A DNA stretch of 64,000 nucleotides from Paragordius varius (Eukaryota > Nematomorpha): assembly GCA_964247055.1 (NCBI GenBank), contig OZ176056.1, positions 5,766,001 to 5,830,000 of the forward strand, given 5' to 3'. The position numbers and the translations under genes are program-made. Below the pieces are notes generated by a model that searched no databases, was not told the origin of the DNA, and saw only the letters and a program-made list of their open reading frames with translations. Shown in pieces: positions 46,417 to 57,899 of this stretch (position 1 is the first letter of the stretch; each line of letters begins with the position of its first letter).

Positions 46417-46635
46417 CTGAATAATTGATTGTAATGTTTGCCATGGCACTTGATCTCTTTCGATCGAATGCTTGAATACAAATTATTGTTGGTTGGTTAT
46501 CGGCAAAACTTCCTTCCAAGTCATAGTACTTGGTGTTTACTGTGCACCAAAAGTTTTTATATTTTGATGCCCACATTACATTTACGCTTGAATTAGAAAG
46601 GTGCTTGTATTTGAGATTAAAAGGCGTTTTGGTTC
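46417..46635 (-). CDS. Ig/FN3 protein, exon with a fibronectin-III-like domain
   Basis: Acceptor TTTTAG (complement at 46636-46637), donor CAG|GTAATT. It reads TKTPFNLKYKHLSNSSVNVM, WASKYKNFWCTVNTKYYDL, PTIICIQAFDRKRSSAMANI. The Trp after a VNV strand and the IICIQAF strand (the family's Y-x-V-x-A-x-N) suit an FN3 fold, though an Ig-like fold is not excluded. 219 bp. Confidence 0.7.
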
Positions 46636-46803
46636 CTAAAATTACATAAACAAATTTATCATCACAGAGGACATTTAGTGTATTAATTATTTATTTAATT
46701 TAATTTGGCGAACAAGAGCCGAAAGTTAAACTCGTTAATGCTCTCTGCCAATTGGCCAACACAAATATATGTATAATGTAATTAAAATATAGAAAGTAAA
46801 TAC

Positions 46804-47039
46804 GTGCTGGTATGGTAAATTCTGCTATCCCTCTTTCGTTAGATGCCACGAATATCAATTCATCTTCACTCATGGATGAGTTAATTATATAACCTGATTT
46901 GATATTTTCAGCCACTTTCCTCCCATCCCTAGCCCGTAAATAATAGTTAATATTAGGATTAGAATCCCAGACTAGTTTTAATCCCTTTTTATCTTCGGTA
47001 TATTTGATTGTGGCTTTTGGCATTACTAGAAACCGGTTG
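46804..47039 (-). CDS. Ig/FN3 protein, exon
   Basis: Acceptor ATATAAG (complement at 47040-47041), donor GCAC|GTATTT. It reads NRFLVMPKATIKYTEDKKGL, KLVWDSNPNINYYLRARDG, SEDELIFVASNERGIAEFTI. A single Trp and the E-F strands DELIFVASNERG without the usual Cys indicate an Ig-set or FN3-like beta sandwich. The small size and phase match its neighbours. Confidence 0.7.
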
Positions 47040-47106
47040 CTTATATTCATTAAAGAACAGATGGTAAAGGTACAAATTAATATAATATAAAATATCGTTA
47101 GATATT

Positions 47107-47339
47107 AATAAGAGAACAAATTTCATCGTTATCGGATAAACTTGTTTTAGGTTTAATGCAAAAATTTATAACTCCTTTATCTGTATCCTTTAATTTATGT
47201 TTAATCTTAGCTGAATCTCCCACATCTTTTTTAACAATATTACCATTGTGATGAATAAATAATTCATAAGATAGATCAGGTATGATAGCAGGTCCAAATG
47301 GTACTGTTATAATATTATTATCAAATGGTTGGATGTAAT
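47107..47339 (-). CDS. Ig/FN3 protein, exon; 3' boundary unclear
   Basis: Acceptor TGATAG (complement at 47340-47341). It reads YIQPFDNNIITVPFGPAII, PDLSYELFIHHNGNIVKKD, DTDKGVINFCIKPKTSLSDN, with the Ig-like D-x-G-x(4)-C spacing DKGVINFC. The frame ends at a stop (47098-47100), and no good donor precedes it in the phase needed by the next exon, so a non-consensus site or an indel is possible. Confidence 0.65.
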
Positions 47340-47815
47340 CTATCAAAATTAGTAAAATTGAAATGATGGGTTTTATTTAATATTTCTTATATTAAATAAG
47401 ATTTTATAGATCTGTGTGAAGTAACTGTCCGACTGCTTGCATTTTAAAATGTTTTGAATAGTTTTATAATTTTTATATAAAAAAATTGGTAAAATTTTTT
47501 TAATTTTAATATGAGTTAATAAATATGTACGAATTTTATATTAAAACATATCGAAATTTTACACTGGTAATGTATTTTATGATATTTTTAAATAAACCGT
47601 ATCAGATTAATAATATTCAATAGCGTTGTTTATACATAGGACCTCTGAAAGTTATTTCAACATAGATAATTTGTATACTCGGAACATTTATAATGTATCT
47701 GACAAAATTATAATTTTTAAATTATGCTGAAAATATTATTCATAATAATAATTTTATTATCATCAAAAAATATATGGTATCTTTGGTTAACACTTGGATA
47801 CAATATATTCATTTC

Positions 47816-48284
47816 CGTCCTTCGATTCAAATTGGGGTGGTATACCCCAGGCCTGTTTAAAACTAAATTCTATAAAAAATATGGAAGGAATCGAAACCAT
47901 GGCAAAATTATGCACTTATAACATTAATGAACCGAAGTATAAAAAAAAATTTATTCAAATACTTGATATGACTTATTTTAAGCTAAAATCGAAAGAAACC
48001 GCTTTGCTATTTCCTTCATTAGATGTATAAAAAATTAGCCTTTTGCCCTTAAAATTAAATGAAGTGATTTTTTGCAAAAATTTTGTAAAATAAAAATGGC
48101 GTCAAAGTAGTTTGGCATAAAAATGTTTTTTTTCAAAACATTATTTAGATATTTTGGCATATTAATATAATTTTTATTAGGATAGAAGCATAAACTTAAA
48201 TTAGGACCGTTTCCATCAAATTTTTTAAAAAATACTAACTTAAATTTTGTCTGGGTTTAGATACCCCAATTTGAATCGAAGTGT
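47816..48284 (+). mobile_element. MITE family M, copy B (~470 bp)
   Basis: Ends TCCTTCGATTCAAATTGG and CCAATTTGAATCGAAG. Body matches copy A, including 'aaaataaaaatggcgtc'. The two short open frames overlapping it are artefacts of this repeat. It lies in an Ig-gene intron. Confidence 0.8.
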
Positions 48285-48539
48285 TAATTATCTCTATTAG
48301 GCCATTTATTGGTATTTATTTTCGGAATCTATATAAATTAAGAAATATTTTTGTTTCTTTTGAACGTGTTACTCATTCTAGATTTAAGATGGGTATTAAT
48401 TATTTTATGTGCAAATTCGCAGATCTTAACGACAATATATCTTATTAGTTAGCCCTCTAGCCCTCTAACAACAATAACTTTTAGACTTTTAAAAAAAATG
48501 GTAACCCAATATAATTATTGTAAAATTTGTCGCAAAAGG

Positions 48540-48670
48540 TTTTACCATAACTCTTGATCTTCGTAAAACCAGATCAGTAGAAGTGTCTTTAACACCTTTC
48601 CGCACCGCCCGGGTTGGAAGAGCATCTTTGTGAGTATAGATCGACTTAGTATTTTTGATCCCTCTTTCCT
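48540..48670. other. GC-richer islet, unidentified
   Basis: Contains 'cgcaccgcccgggttggaag' and is clearly richer in GC than its surroundings. The minus strand stays open for about 30 codons in one frame (CGKVLKTLLLIWFYEDQELW). It may be a missed exon of the Ig gene or a small repeat fragment. Confidence 0.3.
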
Positions 48671-48926
48671 AAAATAACTATTTGTTTCTATTAAATTCTA
48701 AAAATGAGTCAAAGATATAATTACCGCTAAAATTAATATTTTTTTGACATTTCACATATAACAATATAAATACATAAATAACTAGTTTGGCCACTAAATT
48801 ATTATCAAATAAATAATACAAAAAACATCCTGTTTTTTTGAAAATTAAAAAACATAATCTCAGTTAAATTTTATAAAAAAGAGTCATATAATATTTAAAA
48901 TTTCAAAAATAATATAAACAACTAAC

Positions 48927-49162
48927 CGATTATATTGACATGAGCAGATGTAGTTTCATCATCTATTGTAAAAATGTAATTTAATCACTTTGTGCAACAT
49001 TCAACTTTTCATATATAGAGGTCCCATTCTTACTTTTCCCACCTATAATTTGACCATCTTTACGCCAATTCATTTTCCCTCCAATGTTGTAACTAACTTT
49101 TAACGTTAAAGTTTTGCCCACTTGGAGCGTAACATTTGTCAGTGGTTTTCTTTTTAGGGTGT
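48927..49162 (-). CDS. Ig/FN3 protein, exon with an I-set Ig domain and a frameshift
   Basis: Acceptor TATATAG (complement at 49163-49164), donor ATCG|GTTAGT. It reads TLKRKPLTNVTLQVGKTLTL, KVSYNIGGKMNWRKDGQII, YEKLNVAQSD, then, one frame over, NYIFTIDDETTSAHVNII. G-K-T-L-x-L, W-x-K-D-G and NYxFTIxxxxxxxxAHVNI are the I-set pattern of titin, twitchin and related receptors, without the core Cys pair. The frame breaks at 'gattaaat', where the family usually has one or two more residues (D-A/S-G-N-Y). Confidence 0.75.
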
Positions 49163-49552
49163 CTATATAATGGTGAAAATTTTTTATGTATTTAGTCCAA
49201 AAAATAGAGTAATTGATTTATTGACAATTATAAAAATCTAAATTTAGTATAACAGATTTCGGGATTATTAAATCGCAAGCCAGACATTATGAATTAAAAT
49301 TATAAACAAATTTATTATCAAATCAGATATTTATTATATAATAATGTGAAAGTTCATAAAGAGGAGGGCTGATTTTCCGTATTAAAATACATTCAAAATA
49401 AAATTTATTCCTCTTAAATTAAATTATATGGCGGCAAAAGGCTAATGATAGTTTTACATTACTTTTAAAATTATTCGTTTACACAAAAGGTCATATAATG
49501 CCGGTCTTTACTTTAGCTCGATATTTTAGATATTAAAGTATACATTTTAATG

Positions 49553-49680
49553 GTTGTTCATTCCACATTGTAGTTGGACAATTTGCTACACAATAGAGTA
49601 TGGAAGACAAGAATAAACAATTATTTCCTTCTTTTTTTTCATCACTGTGTTGCAAATTGCCCAACTAGAGTGTGAACAAC
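49553..49680. mobile_element. Short MITE, ~130 bp
   Basis: GTTGTTCATTCCAC...TAGTTGGACAATTTGC pairs with GCAAATTGCCCAACTAGAG...GAACAAC. No coding sequence. Confidence 0.75.
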
Positions 49681-49761
49681 GATTATAATACAGTATTAAG
49701 AATCGTCGAAATCTTCGAATAATTAAAAATGGAGTTAAATTATACGCTATATATATGTTTA

Positions 49762-50290
49762 ACACTTCGATTCAAATTGCGGTATCTAAATACCCCAGAC
49801 TAAATTTAAATTAATATTTTTAAAAAGCTACTGAAGGAAACGGTCCCAAATGTTTCTATCCTGATAAATATTATATAAATATGCCAAAATATCTTGATAA
49901 AATTTTGTTTTGAAAAAAAGCTTCATCTCAAACTACTAACGCCATTTTTATTATACAAATTTTTTGCAAAATATCGTCTTTATTTAATTTTAAGTGTAAA
50001 ACTAAAGCTAATTTTTTATATAAATTACATCTAACATTGATAGAAATAGAAAAAGCGGTTTAGTTTGTATAATTTTTCAATTTTACAATTTGACACATGT
50101 TACGTTGACGAAATTTTTACCTTTCGGTTTTAGCTTTAAATAAGGAATATTAAGTATTTTCGAATATATTTCGGTTTATTAATGTTAGAGTGTAAAATTT
50201 TGCCATGGTTTCGATTCCTTCTATATTTTTAAAGAATTTAATTTTAAACAGGCCTGGGGTATCGAACTACCCCAATTAGAATCGAAGGAC
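49762..50290 (-). mobile_element. MITE family M, copy C (~530 bp, inverted)
   Basis: Begins CACTTCGATTCAAATTG and ends CCAATTAGAATCGAAGGAC; the reverse complement of copies A and B, with the same body motifs. Confidence 0.8.
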
Positions 50291-50898
50291 TAAAATGAGT
50301 GTGTTGTATCCAGATTTTAAATATATAGTTAATTTATTTAGTAAATATCTTATTTTTCTATAACTTTTTTCAAGATTAATTAGAAAAAATTAAAAACAAG
50401 TAAAAAAAACAAAATAGTGGAAATGGTGTGAGGGTATTAATAACTAGTAAAAACCAGTAAACATTACTGGAATGAAAGCTAAGTAAACAGGGTTTCTTTT
50501 TTGATTCACTTCACCCATAGTTGTAAAAAGACTTATAATGGATGGATTGATCATAATACAATCGTTTATTGTAAAATATTTTTATAAGAATGTACAGAAA
50601 TAGCCTAAAATTATTTATTTATCTATTTTTTTAATCATTAAAACGCGTTTTTGCCATTTATTTAACTATATTTTAAAATGCGTCATTCTTTACATATTTA
50701 TTTAAGTATCTTCTTATAATTATTACAATGAAATATGGTTTATACAGTATAAATCGTTGAAAAAGCTTAAATAACTTTACTTTTTTACAAAATATTATTC
50801 CACGCTGATATGATTTAAATATCGCAACCACCAGAAAAATATAAATTTAAATAATTATTTTAATATAACTTAATTAGATATAGTATACCATTTCCCAG

Positions 50899-51092
50899 TC
50901 TAAATAGTTTTCCCAGTCAATCGAAACATTTTCCCAGTCAATCGAAACGTTTTCCCAGTCAATCGAAACGTTTTCCCAGTCAATCGAAACGCTTTCCTAG
51001 TTAATCGAAACGTTTTCCCAGTCAATCAAAACATTTTCCCAGTCAATCGAAACATTTTCCCATCAATAAAAACGTTTTCCCAGTCAATAATA
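50899..51092 (+). repeat. 21-bp minisatellite array 1
   Basis: About nine copies of TTTTCCCAGTCAATCGAAACG with 1-3 changes each. Confidence 0.9.
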
Positions 51093-51622
51093 ACGGTTTT
51101 AATTTTGATGATTAATATCAAAACAAGATATAAATACAACTTTTGATCATTATCAGCGTAATATTAGGACATTATTTTTTATCAAAACACAATTATTGAA
51201 TGACAAATTTTTCAAATATATTTTTGTTGACAATCATTAATGTATTCTTTAGAAGTTTTATTTTTTGTAATTCGAGATATTTTTAAGAGAATGTTTTTTA
51301 TTTTATCGATGGTTCGCATGAATATTTGCGGAACTTAAAAAATCTATAGTTACGGAAGAAATAATAAAATTTATAAAAATATACAGTTTTCATCTTAATG
51401 GTCATTTAACACTTCTTGGGTCTTAAACATAAATTTAACTCTATTTTTTATATTTATCATTTGGTTCATCGAAGGCCTAAGGCGGCCTTCCGAATCTTTG
51501 TGCGGTCCGCGAAAAATTTTGAAATCCAATGCAAAAATATGCCTTCAATTAGTAAAATTCATATTTCTTACGCTATTATTTTGATTGAGTCTATAAAATT
51601 GGCAACGAATTAAAAAAAAATA

Positions 51623-52183
51623 TACCATTTGCACTTCAAGAGTGTCCTTCAACACATCAAGTTGGTCCTTGAACGCTTCAAGTTGTCCTTGAACACTTTA
51701 AGTTGGTCCTTAAAATTTATAAATTTGATTTAACCATAATTTTTGCATTTATTTTTTTATTTTATTATTTATTAACCTAATTTTCTTTATGTGTTATATA
51801 TTTATTCATATAAAAATAAAATTTTTTATTAAAAAACTACTTTTTATTTCAAACTATTTTTTTTCAATTGAACAGAATTGTCTTTTAAATGTTTTTGAAT
51901 AAAAATTTTAATTAATAACCCAGAAAACATATATATTTTTTCAATTCGTGTTAAAATCTTAAAAATCCAAAATTATTTTAAGAAATTAATAAAGATATAC
52001 GGTTTTTCAAAGCTTAAAAGATGAAATCGATTCAAAATTTATGTTATATAATAGAAAATAGGTTCAAAACAGTAAAATATATGAATTATTTACGATATGA
52101 TTGATAAAAGTTAAAAACAAAACAAAAAAGTCAAAGGACCAACTTGAAGTGTTCAAGGACACTCTTGAAGTGCAAATGGTGTA
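51623..52183. mobile_element. MITE with ~21-bp 'TTGAACACTTCAAGTTGGTCC' ends
   Basis: Left TACCATTTGCACTTCAAG followed by repeated 'tccttgaacacttcaagttgg'; right 'accaacttgaagtgttcaag' and CTTGAAGTGCAAATGGTGTA. The interior is AT-rich. A second copy lies at 57146-57853. Nested in element A. Confidence 0.8.
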
Positions 52184-52762
52184 TTGTGTTTGTACTTTAG
52201 AATCATGTCTAAGATCGAATAAATTATTTATGAATGTCGGTATATAATAGGAATCAGCAACGCCGTGCTTTTTGAGTTAAAATGCGGCCCGCAAAGCCAT
52301 TGTGTTAGAATATCCTTTTCTATCAAATATTTTTAATGAATAACATATTAAAACCATATTTAGATTTTTTCCGACAGTATTTTATATACAATTTGACATG
52401 TTTATAATCCAATTTGCGTTAAATAACCAATTTGAGATGAAAGTGGTATATTTTTATAAATTTTATTATCCGTAACTATAGACTTTATAAGTTAGCCTCG
52501 AATATTAATGCGAACCATTGATAAAATAAAAAAAATATTAAATATATTCTTAATTATACTTAAAAACCATAAACTATTTTTCCAGTTAATAAAATATAGC
52601 TCCTAAAGAATTTAATTATTAATGATTGTGTATTGGAATATATAGAAAATATTTTCATTCAATCATTGTTAAAAAATAATATGCTAATATTACGTTGATA
52701 ATGGTTAAAAGTTATTTTTATATCATGTTTCGATATTTTTTATCAAAATTAAAACCGTTTTT

Positions 52763-53022
52763 ATTGACTGGAAAAACGTTTTTATTGATTGGGAATATGT
52801 TTTTATTGATTGGGAAAATGTTTTTATTGACTGAGAAAATGTTTCGATTGACTGCGAAAATGTTTCGATTGACTGAGAAAACGTTTCGATCGATTGGGAA
52901 AATGTTTCGATTGACTGAGAAAACGTTTTCCCAGTCAATCGAAACGTTTTCCCAGATCGCATTTTCCAGTCAATAAAAACATTTTCCCAATCAATAAAAA
53001 CGTTTTCCCAGGCAATAAAAAC
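52763..53022. repeat. 21-bp minisatellite array 2, switching strand
   Basis: Units read GATTGACTGGGAAAACGTTTC up to about 52926 and the complement TTTTCCCAGTCAATCGAAACG after it, with a palindromic joint GAAAACGTTTTC. Because 21 is divisible by three, several frames stay open and give heptapeptide repeats; these are not taken as genes. Confidence 0.9.
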
Positions 53023-53997
53023 GGTTTTATTTTTGATGATAAATATCAAAACAATATAAAAACACCTTTTAACCATTATTAGCGTAATATATGGAGATAA
53101 TTTTTAATTAAAAACACAATTATTGAATGACAATTTTTCCAAGTATATACCAGTGCACAATCATAAATGATTTGTTCTTTAAATGTTAAATTTTTGGAAT
53201 TTGAGTTTAGATAATATTTTTTATTTTATCGATGGTTCGCATTAATATTTGCGGTCAACCAAAAAAATATATAGTTACGGAGGAATTATTAAAATTTACA
53301 AAAATATACCATTTTTATCACAAAGGTCATTTAACACTTTATATTGGATCTTAAACATAAATTTTACGCTAATTTTATAATATTTAACATTTAATTCAGC
53401 GGGGGCCTATGGCGGCCTTTCGAGTATCTTTGTGCGGGCCGCAAAAAATTTGGAAAACCATATGCAAAAATATGCCCACAATATCTTAATAATCATATTT
53501 CTTACACAATTATTATGAATGAATCTATTAAATTGGTAATGAATTAAAAAAAAATTGATATATTGTTTTTGATTTTACAGTCTTATTAATCGAAAAATTA
53601 TGTGAATACCCGTATATATTTCGAATGGGGAACCGTGTGGCTTTTGAGTTAAAAATGCGGCCTGCGAAGGCATTTAGTTGGACACCCTTGTTTTAGTCAA
53701 ATATCCTTTTTATTAAATATTGATATTTTTTCCGACAGTATTTTTATCGACAAACCGGACATATTTAAAAATTGTGAAGCGTCCGCAAATATTAATGCGA
53801 ACCATCGATAAAATAAAAAATATTATCTAAACTCAAATTCCAAATTAATAATGATTGTGCACTAAAATATATATACTTGAAAAAAATGTCATTCAATAAT
53901 TGTGTTTTTAATTAAAAATTAATCCATATATTACGCTAATAATGGTTAAAAGTTGTTTTTTTATTCCTGTTTTGATATTTATCATCAAAAATAAAAC

Positions 53998-54262
53998 CGT
54001 TTTTATTGACTGGGAAAACGTTTTTGATTGGGAAAATGTTTTTATTGACTGGGAAAATGTTTCGATTGACTGGGAAAACGTTTCGATTGACTGGGAAAAT
54101 GTTTTTATTGACTGGGAAAATGTTTCGATTGACTGGGAAAACGTTTCGATTGACTGGGAAAACGTTTCGATTGACTGGGAAAACGTTTCGATTGACTGGG
54201 AAAACGTTTCGATTGACTGGGAAAATATTTCGATTGACTGGGAAAATGTTTATTTAGACTGG
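53998..54262 (-). repeat. 21-bp minisatellite array 3
   Basis: About twelve copies of GTTTCGATTGACTGGGAAAAC, very regular in the second half (nearly identical units at 54120-54220), suggesting recent expansion. The + strand frames (SIDWENV and FRLTGKT repeats) are products of the array. Confidence 0.92.
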
Positions 54263-54331
54263 GAAATGGTATACCATTTCCCAGTCTAAATGCTTAGGTA
54301 GGTTTTTTCACATACCATTTCCCAATCAAAA

Positions 54332-54470
54332 TAAACGTTTTCCCAGTCAATAGAAACATTTTCCTAGTCAATCGAAACGTTTTCCCAGTCAATCGAAACA
54401 TTTTCCCAATCAATAAAAACATTTTCCCAATCAATAAAAACGTTTTCCCAGTCAATAAAAACGGTTATAT
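54332..54470 (+). repeat. 21-bp minisatellite array 4
   Basis: About six units of TTTTCCCAGTCAATCGAAAC, the left arm of element B. Confidence 0.88.
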
Positions 54471-55576
54471 TTTTGATGATAAGTATCAAAACAAGATAAT
54501 AAAAATAACTTTTAACCATTATCAGCGCAATATTAGGATATTATTTTTTATAAAATCACAATTATTTAATGACAATATTTCCTATATATTCCAATACACA
54601 CTCATTAATAATTTATTCTTTAAAAGCTATATTTTATTAACTGGAAGAATATTTTATGGTTTGTAAGTATTTTTAAGAAAATATTTAATAATTTTTTTAT
54701 TTTATCGATGGATCGCATTAATATTCAGGCTAACTTTTAAAGTCTATAGTTACGGATAATAAAATTTATAAAAATATACCATTTTTATCTTAAATTGGTC
54801 AGTTAACACTTCAAATTAGATCATAAACATGTCGAATTGTCTAAAAAATACTGTCGGAAAAAACTTTGAACAAAACATGGTTTTAAATATGTTTTTCATT
54901 TAAAAATATTTTATAAAAAAGGATATTCTAACACAATGGCTTTGCGGGCCGCATTTTTAACTCAAAAAGCACTGCGTTCCGAATTCGTAATATAAGGACA
55001 TTCATAAATAATTTATTCGATCTTAACCATAAGACTGTCAAGTACAAACACAATATATTTTTTAATTCGTTGTCAATTTTATAGACTCATTCAGAATAAT
55101 AGCGTAAGAAATATGAATTTTATTAAGATCTTGTGGGCATGGATTTCCAAATTTTTTGCGGGCCGCACAAAGATCGATGAACCAAATGAAATATAAAAAA
55201 TAGGGTAAAATTTATGTTTAAAACCCAATATGAAGTGTTAAATGACCAATTTCAGATAAAAATGTATATTTTTATAAATTTTATTATCCGTAACTATAGA
55301 CTTTAAAAGTTAGCCTCGAATATTAATGCTATCCATCGATAAAATAAAATTTTTTTAAATATTTTCTTAAAAATACTTACAAACCATAAAATATTCTTCC
55401 ATTTAATAAAATATAGCTTTTAAAGAATAAATTATTAATGATTGTGTATTGGAATATATAGGAAATATTGTCATTAAATAATTGTGATTTTATAAAAAAT
55501 AATATCCTAATATTGCGCTGATAATGGTTAAAAGTTATTTTTCTTATCTTGTTTTGATACTTATCATCAAAAATAA

Positions 55577-55640
55577 AACCGTTTTTATTGACTGGGAAAA
55601 CGTTTTTATTGATTGGGAAAGATTGGGAAAATGTTTTTAT
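55577..55640 (-). repeat. 21-bp minisatellite array 5, short
   Basis: Two to three units of TTTTTATTGACTGGGAAAACG-type sequence. Confidence 0.8.
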
Positions 55641-56642
55641 TTTTGATGATTAATATATTAAAACAAGAATATAAAAACAACTTTTAATAATTATCAGCGT
55701 AATATATGGATATTATTTTTAAAAAAACACAATTATTGAATGACAATTTTTTCCAAGTATATTCCAGTGCACAATCATTAATGACTTATTCTTTAAAAGT
55801 TATATTTATGAAAAGATATTTTTAATATAATATTTTTTATTTTATCGATGGTTCCCATTAATCTTTGCGGAACGCTTCACAATATTTTTTAAATATGTCA
55901 AGTTTGCCGTAAAAATACTGTCGGAAAAAATATATAAACGAAAATTTTTTTTGATAAAAATGTTTTTGATTTAAAAATATTTAATAAAAAGGAAAATGCC
56001 TTTGCGGACCGCATTTTTAACTCAACAAGCACGGCGTTCCGCATTCGAAATATATACGGGCATTCACATTATTCGATTAATTAGACTGTAAAATACAAAA
56101 TACGTTTTTTTAAATCGTTACCAATTTAATAGACTCATTCATAATAATTGCGTAAGAAATATGAGTATTACTAAGATTTTGTGGGCATATTTTTGCATAT
56201 GGATTTCTAAATTTTTTGCGGGCCGCACAAAGATACTCGGAATGCCACCTTAGGCCCCCGATAAACCAAATAATAATTAGTATAAAATTAGGGTGAAATT
56301 TATGTTTGAGATCTATGAAGTGTTAAATGACCTTTGAGATAAAAATGGTATTTTTTATAAATTTTATTATTTCCTCCGTAACTATAGATTTTTTAAGTTA
56401 GCCGCATATATTAATGCGAACCATCGATAAAATAAAAAATATTATATTAAAAACATCTCGAATTCCAAAAGTATAACTTCAAAAGAATAAGTCATTAATG
56501 ATTGCGCACTGGAATATACTTGAAAGAATTGGTATTCAATAATTGTGTCTTTATAAATAATAATATCCATATATTACGCTGATAATAATGGTTAAAAGTT
56601 GTTTTTATATTCTTGTTTTAATATTTATCATCAAAAATGAAA

Positions 56643-56742
56643 CCGTTTTTATTGACTGCTAAAACGTTTCTATTGAATGGAATGTTTCGATTGACTGAGA
56701 AAACGTTTCGATTGACTGGGAAAACGTTTATTTAGATTGGGA
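56643..56742 (-). repeat. 21-bp minisatellite array 6
   Basis: Four to five units of GTTTCGATTGACTGGGAAAAC, the right arm of element B, more degenerate than array 3. Confidence 0.85.
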
Positions 56743-57145
56743 AATGGTATGTGAAAAAACCTACCTAAGCGGGCATTTTTAATATTTAAAAAATATTAGG
56801 TTTGAGCTAATTGAAGCAGTTTTATGGATATTTGTTTCAAAAAACTAAGTTAAATTATTGAATTTCCAAGTTAAGCCATAAGTTAGTAAAATAAATTAAT
56901 CACTATTTCAAAAATGCCGCCTCATAGTTTTTTATAAGAATATGGCAATTAATTAAGTAGTCTTGGAATTTATATTTCATGAAAAATTTATCCCCGAATC
57001 TATCATTTGCTCATCTTATAAAAAAGTTGAATTTTTTTTTTAAAATATTTGGATGACGCTCAAATCTTTGAAAACTAAATTATATATTGTCCTTATTAAC
57101 TTTTCAACTGAATACTGCATATTATGGTTTATTAATTTGTTAATA

Positions 57146-57853
57146 TATCATTTACGCTTTAAGAGTTGCCTTTAACACCTCAAGTCGGTCCTTAACACTT
57201 CAAGTTGGTTCTAGAACACTTCAAGTCGGTCATTTAACAGTTTAAGTTTTACCTTCAACTTTTTTAAATATCTTCTTAACTTTTATCAATCACACCGTGT
57301 ACGATAAATATATGCCCTTTGCACCTCAACAGTGTCCTTGAACAGCTCGAGTTAGTCCTTAAAAATTTCAAGTTAAACCTTGAGCACTTCAAGTTTCTCC
57401 TTGAACACTTCAAGTTGGTCCTATAAATTTTAAATTAGGATTTTACCAAAATTTTTATATGTATTTTTTTTTATTATTTTTTAACCTAATTTTTCTTATT
57501 TATTATATATTTATTCCTTTTAACATAAAATATTTCATTAAAAAACCACTTTTTTTGATTTAAACTAAATTTTTCCAATTGAACAAAATTATTAATTTAT
57601 AAATGTTTTAAATGAAAACTTGTAATTGATAACCCACCTCTATAATTTTTAATTACATGTTTTAAATCATAATAAAATGTTATATATATTTTAATATAAA
57701 GATAGATTGTTTCTGAATGATTAAAAGTTGATAGAATTAAATTAATACAAGAGTCGATTGATAGAAATTAAATACAAAACAAAGTTAAAGGACCAACTTA
57801 AAGTGTTCAAGGACCATCTTGCAGCGTTCAAGGACACTCATGAAGCTGAAATA
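57146..57853. mobile_element. Second copy of the 'TTGAACACTTCAAG' MITE, longer and more degenerate
   Basis: Arrays of 'tccttgaacacttcaagttgg' at 57160-57250 and 57325-57425, with the complement 'ccaacttaaagtgttcaagg' and 'cgttcaaggacactcatgaag' at 57789-57845. The left array is interrupted near 57255-57305, suggesting a duplicated or inserted end. Confidence 0.7.
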
Positions 57854-57899
57854 GTATGTATCAAATATTATATGTATATATATATATATATATATATTT

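Larger units (their letters stand above)
50886..54272. mobile_element. Composite inverted-repeat element A with 21-bp minisatellite arms
   Basis: Left end TACCATTTCCCAGTCTAAAT (50886) and right end ATTTAGACTGGGAAATGGTA (54272) are inverted repeats flanked by TA-like bases. The arms are arrays of the 21-bp unit TTTTCCCAGTCAATCGAAACG. Between them lie duplicated blocks with 'atcgatggttcgcattaatatttgcgg', 'ggcggcctt', and 'gcggcccgc' words typical of subterminal hAT motifs, plus a nested MITE (51623-52183). No transposase. It meets element B head to head at 54272. Confidence 0.7.
54288..56780. mobile_element. Inverted-repeat element B with minisatellite arms
   Basis: Left 'gcttaggtaggttttttcac' then ATACCATTTCCCAATC (54291-54330) pairs with GATTGGGAAATGGTAT then 'gtgaaaaaacctacctaagc' (56737-56770). 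Arms contain the same 21-bp unit; the middle has duplicated 'gcgggccgcacaaagat', 'atcgatggttcgcatt' and 'aactcaa(a/c)aagcac' blocks in both orientations, shared with element A. No coding sequence. Confidence 0.7.

Noticed and set aside
47724-48030. Two + strand frames of 65-78 codons
   Set aside because: They overlap MITE family M copy B and derive from that repeat.
52695-54289. Repeat-protein genes with (SIDWENV) or (LTGKT) heptads
   Set aside because: They are translations of the 21-bp minisatellite, open in several frames and on both strands, with no unique flanking coding sequence.
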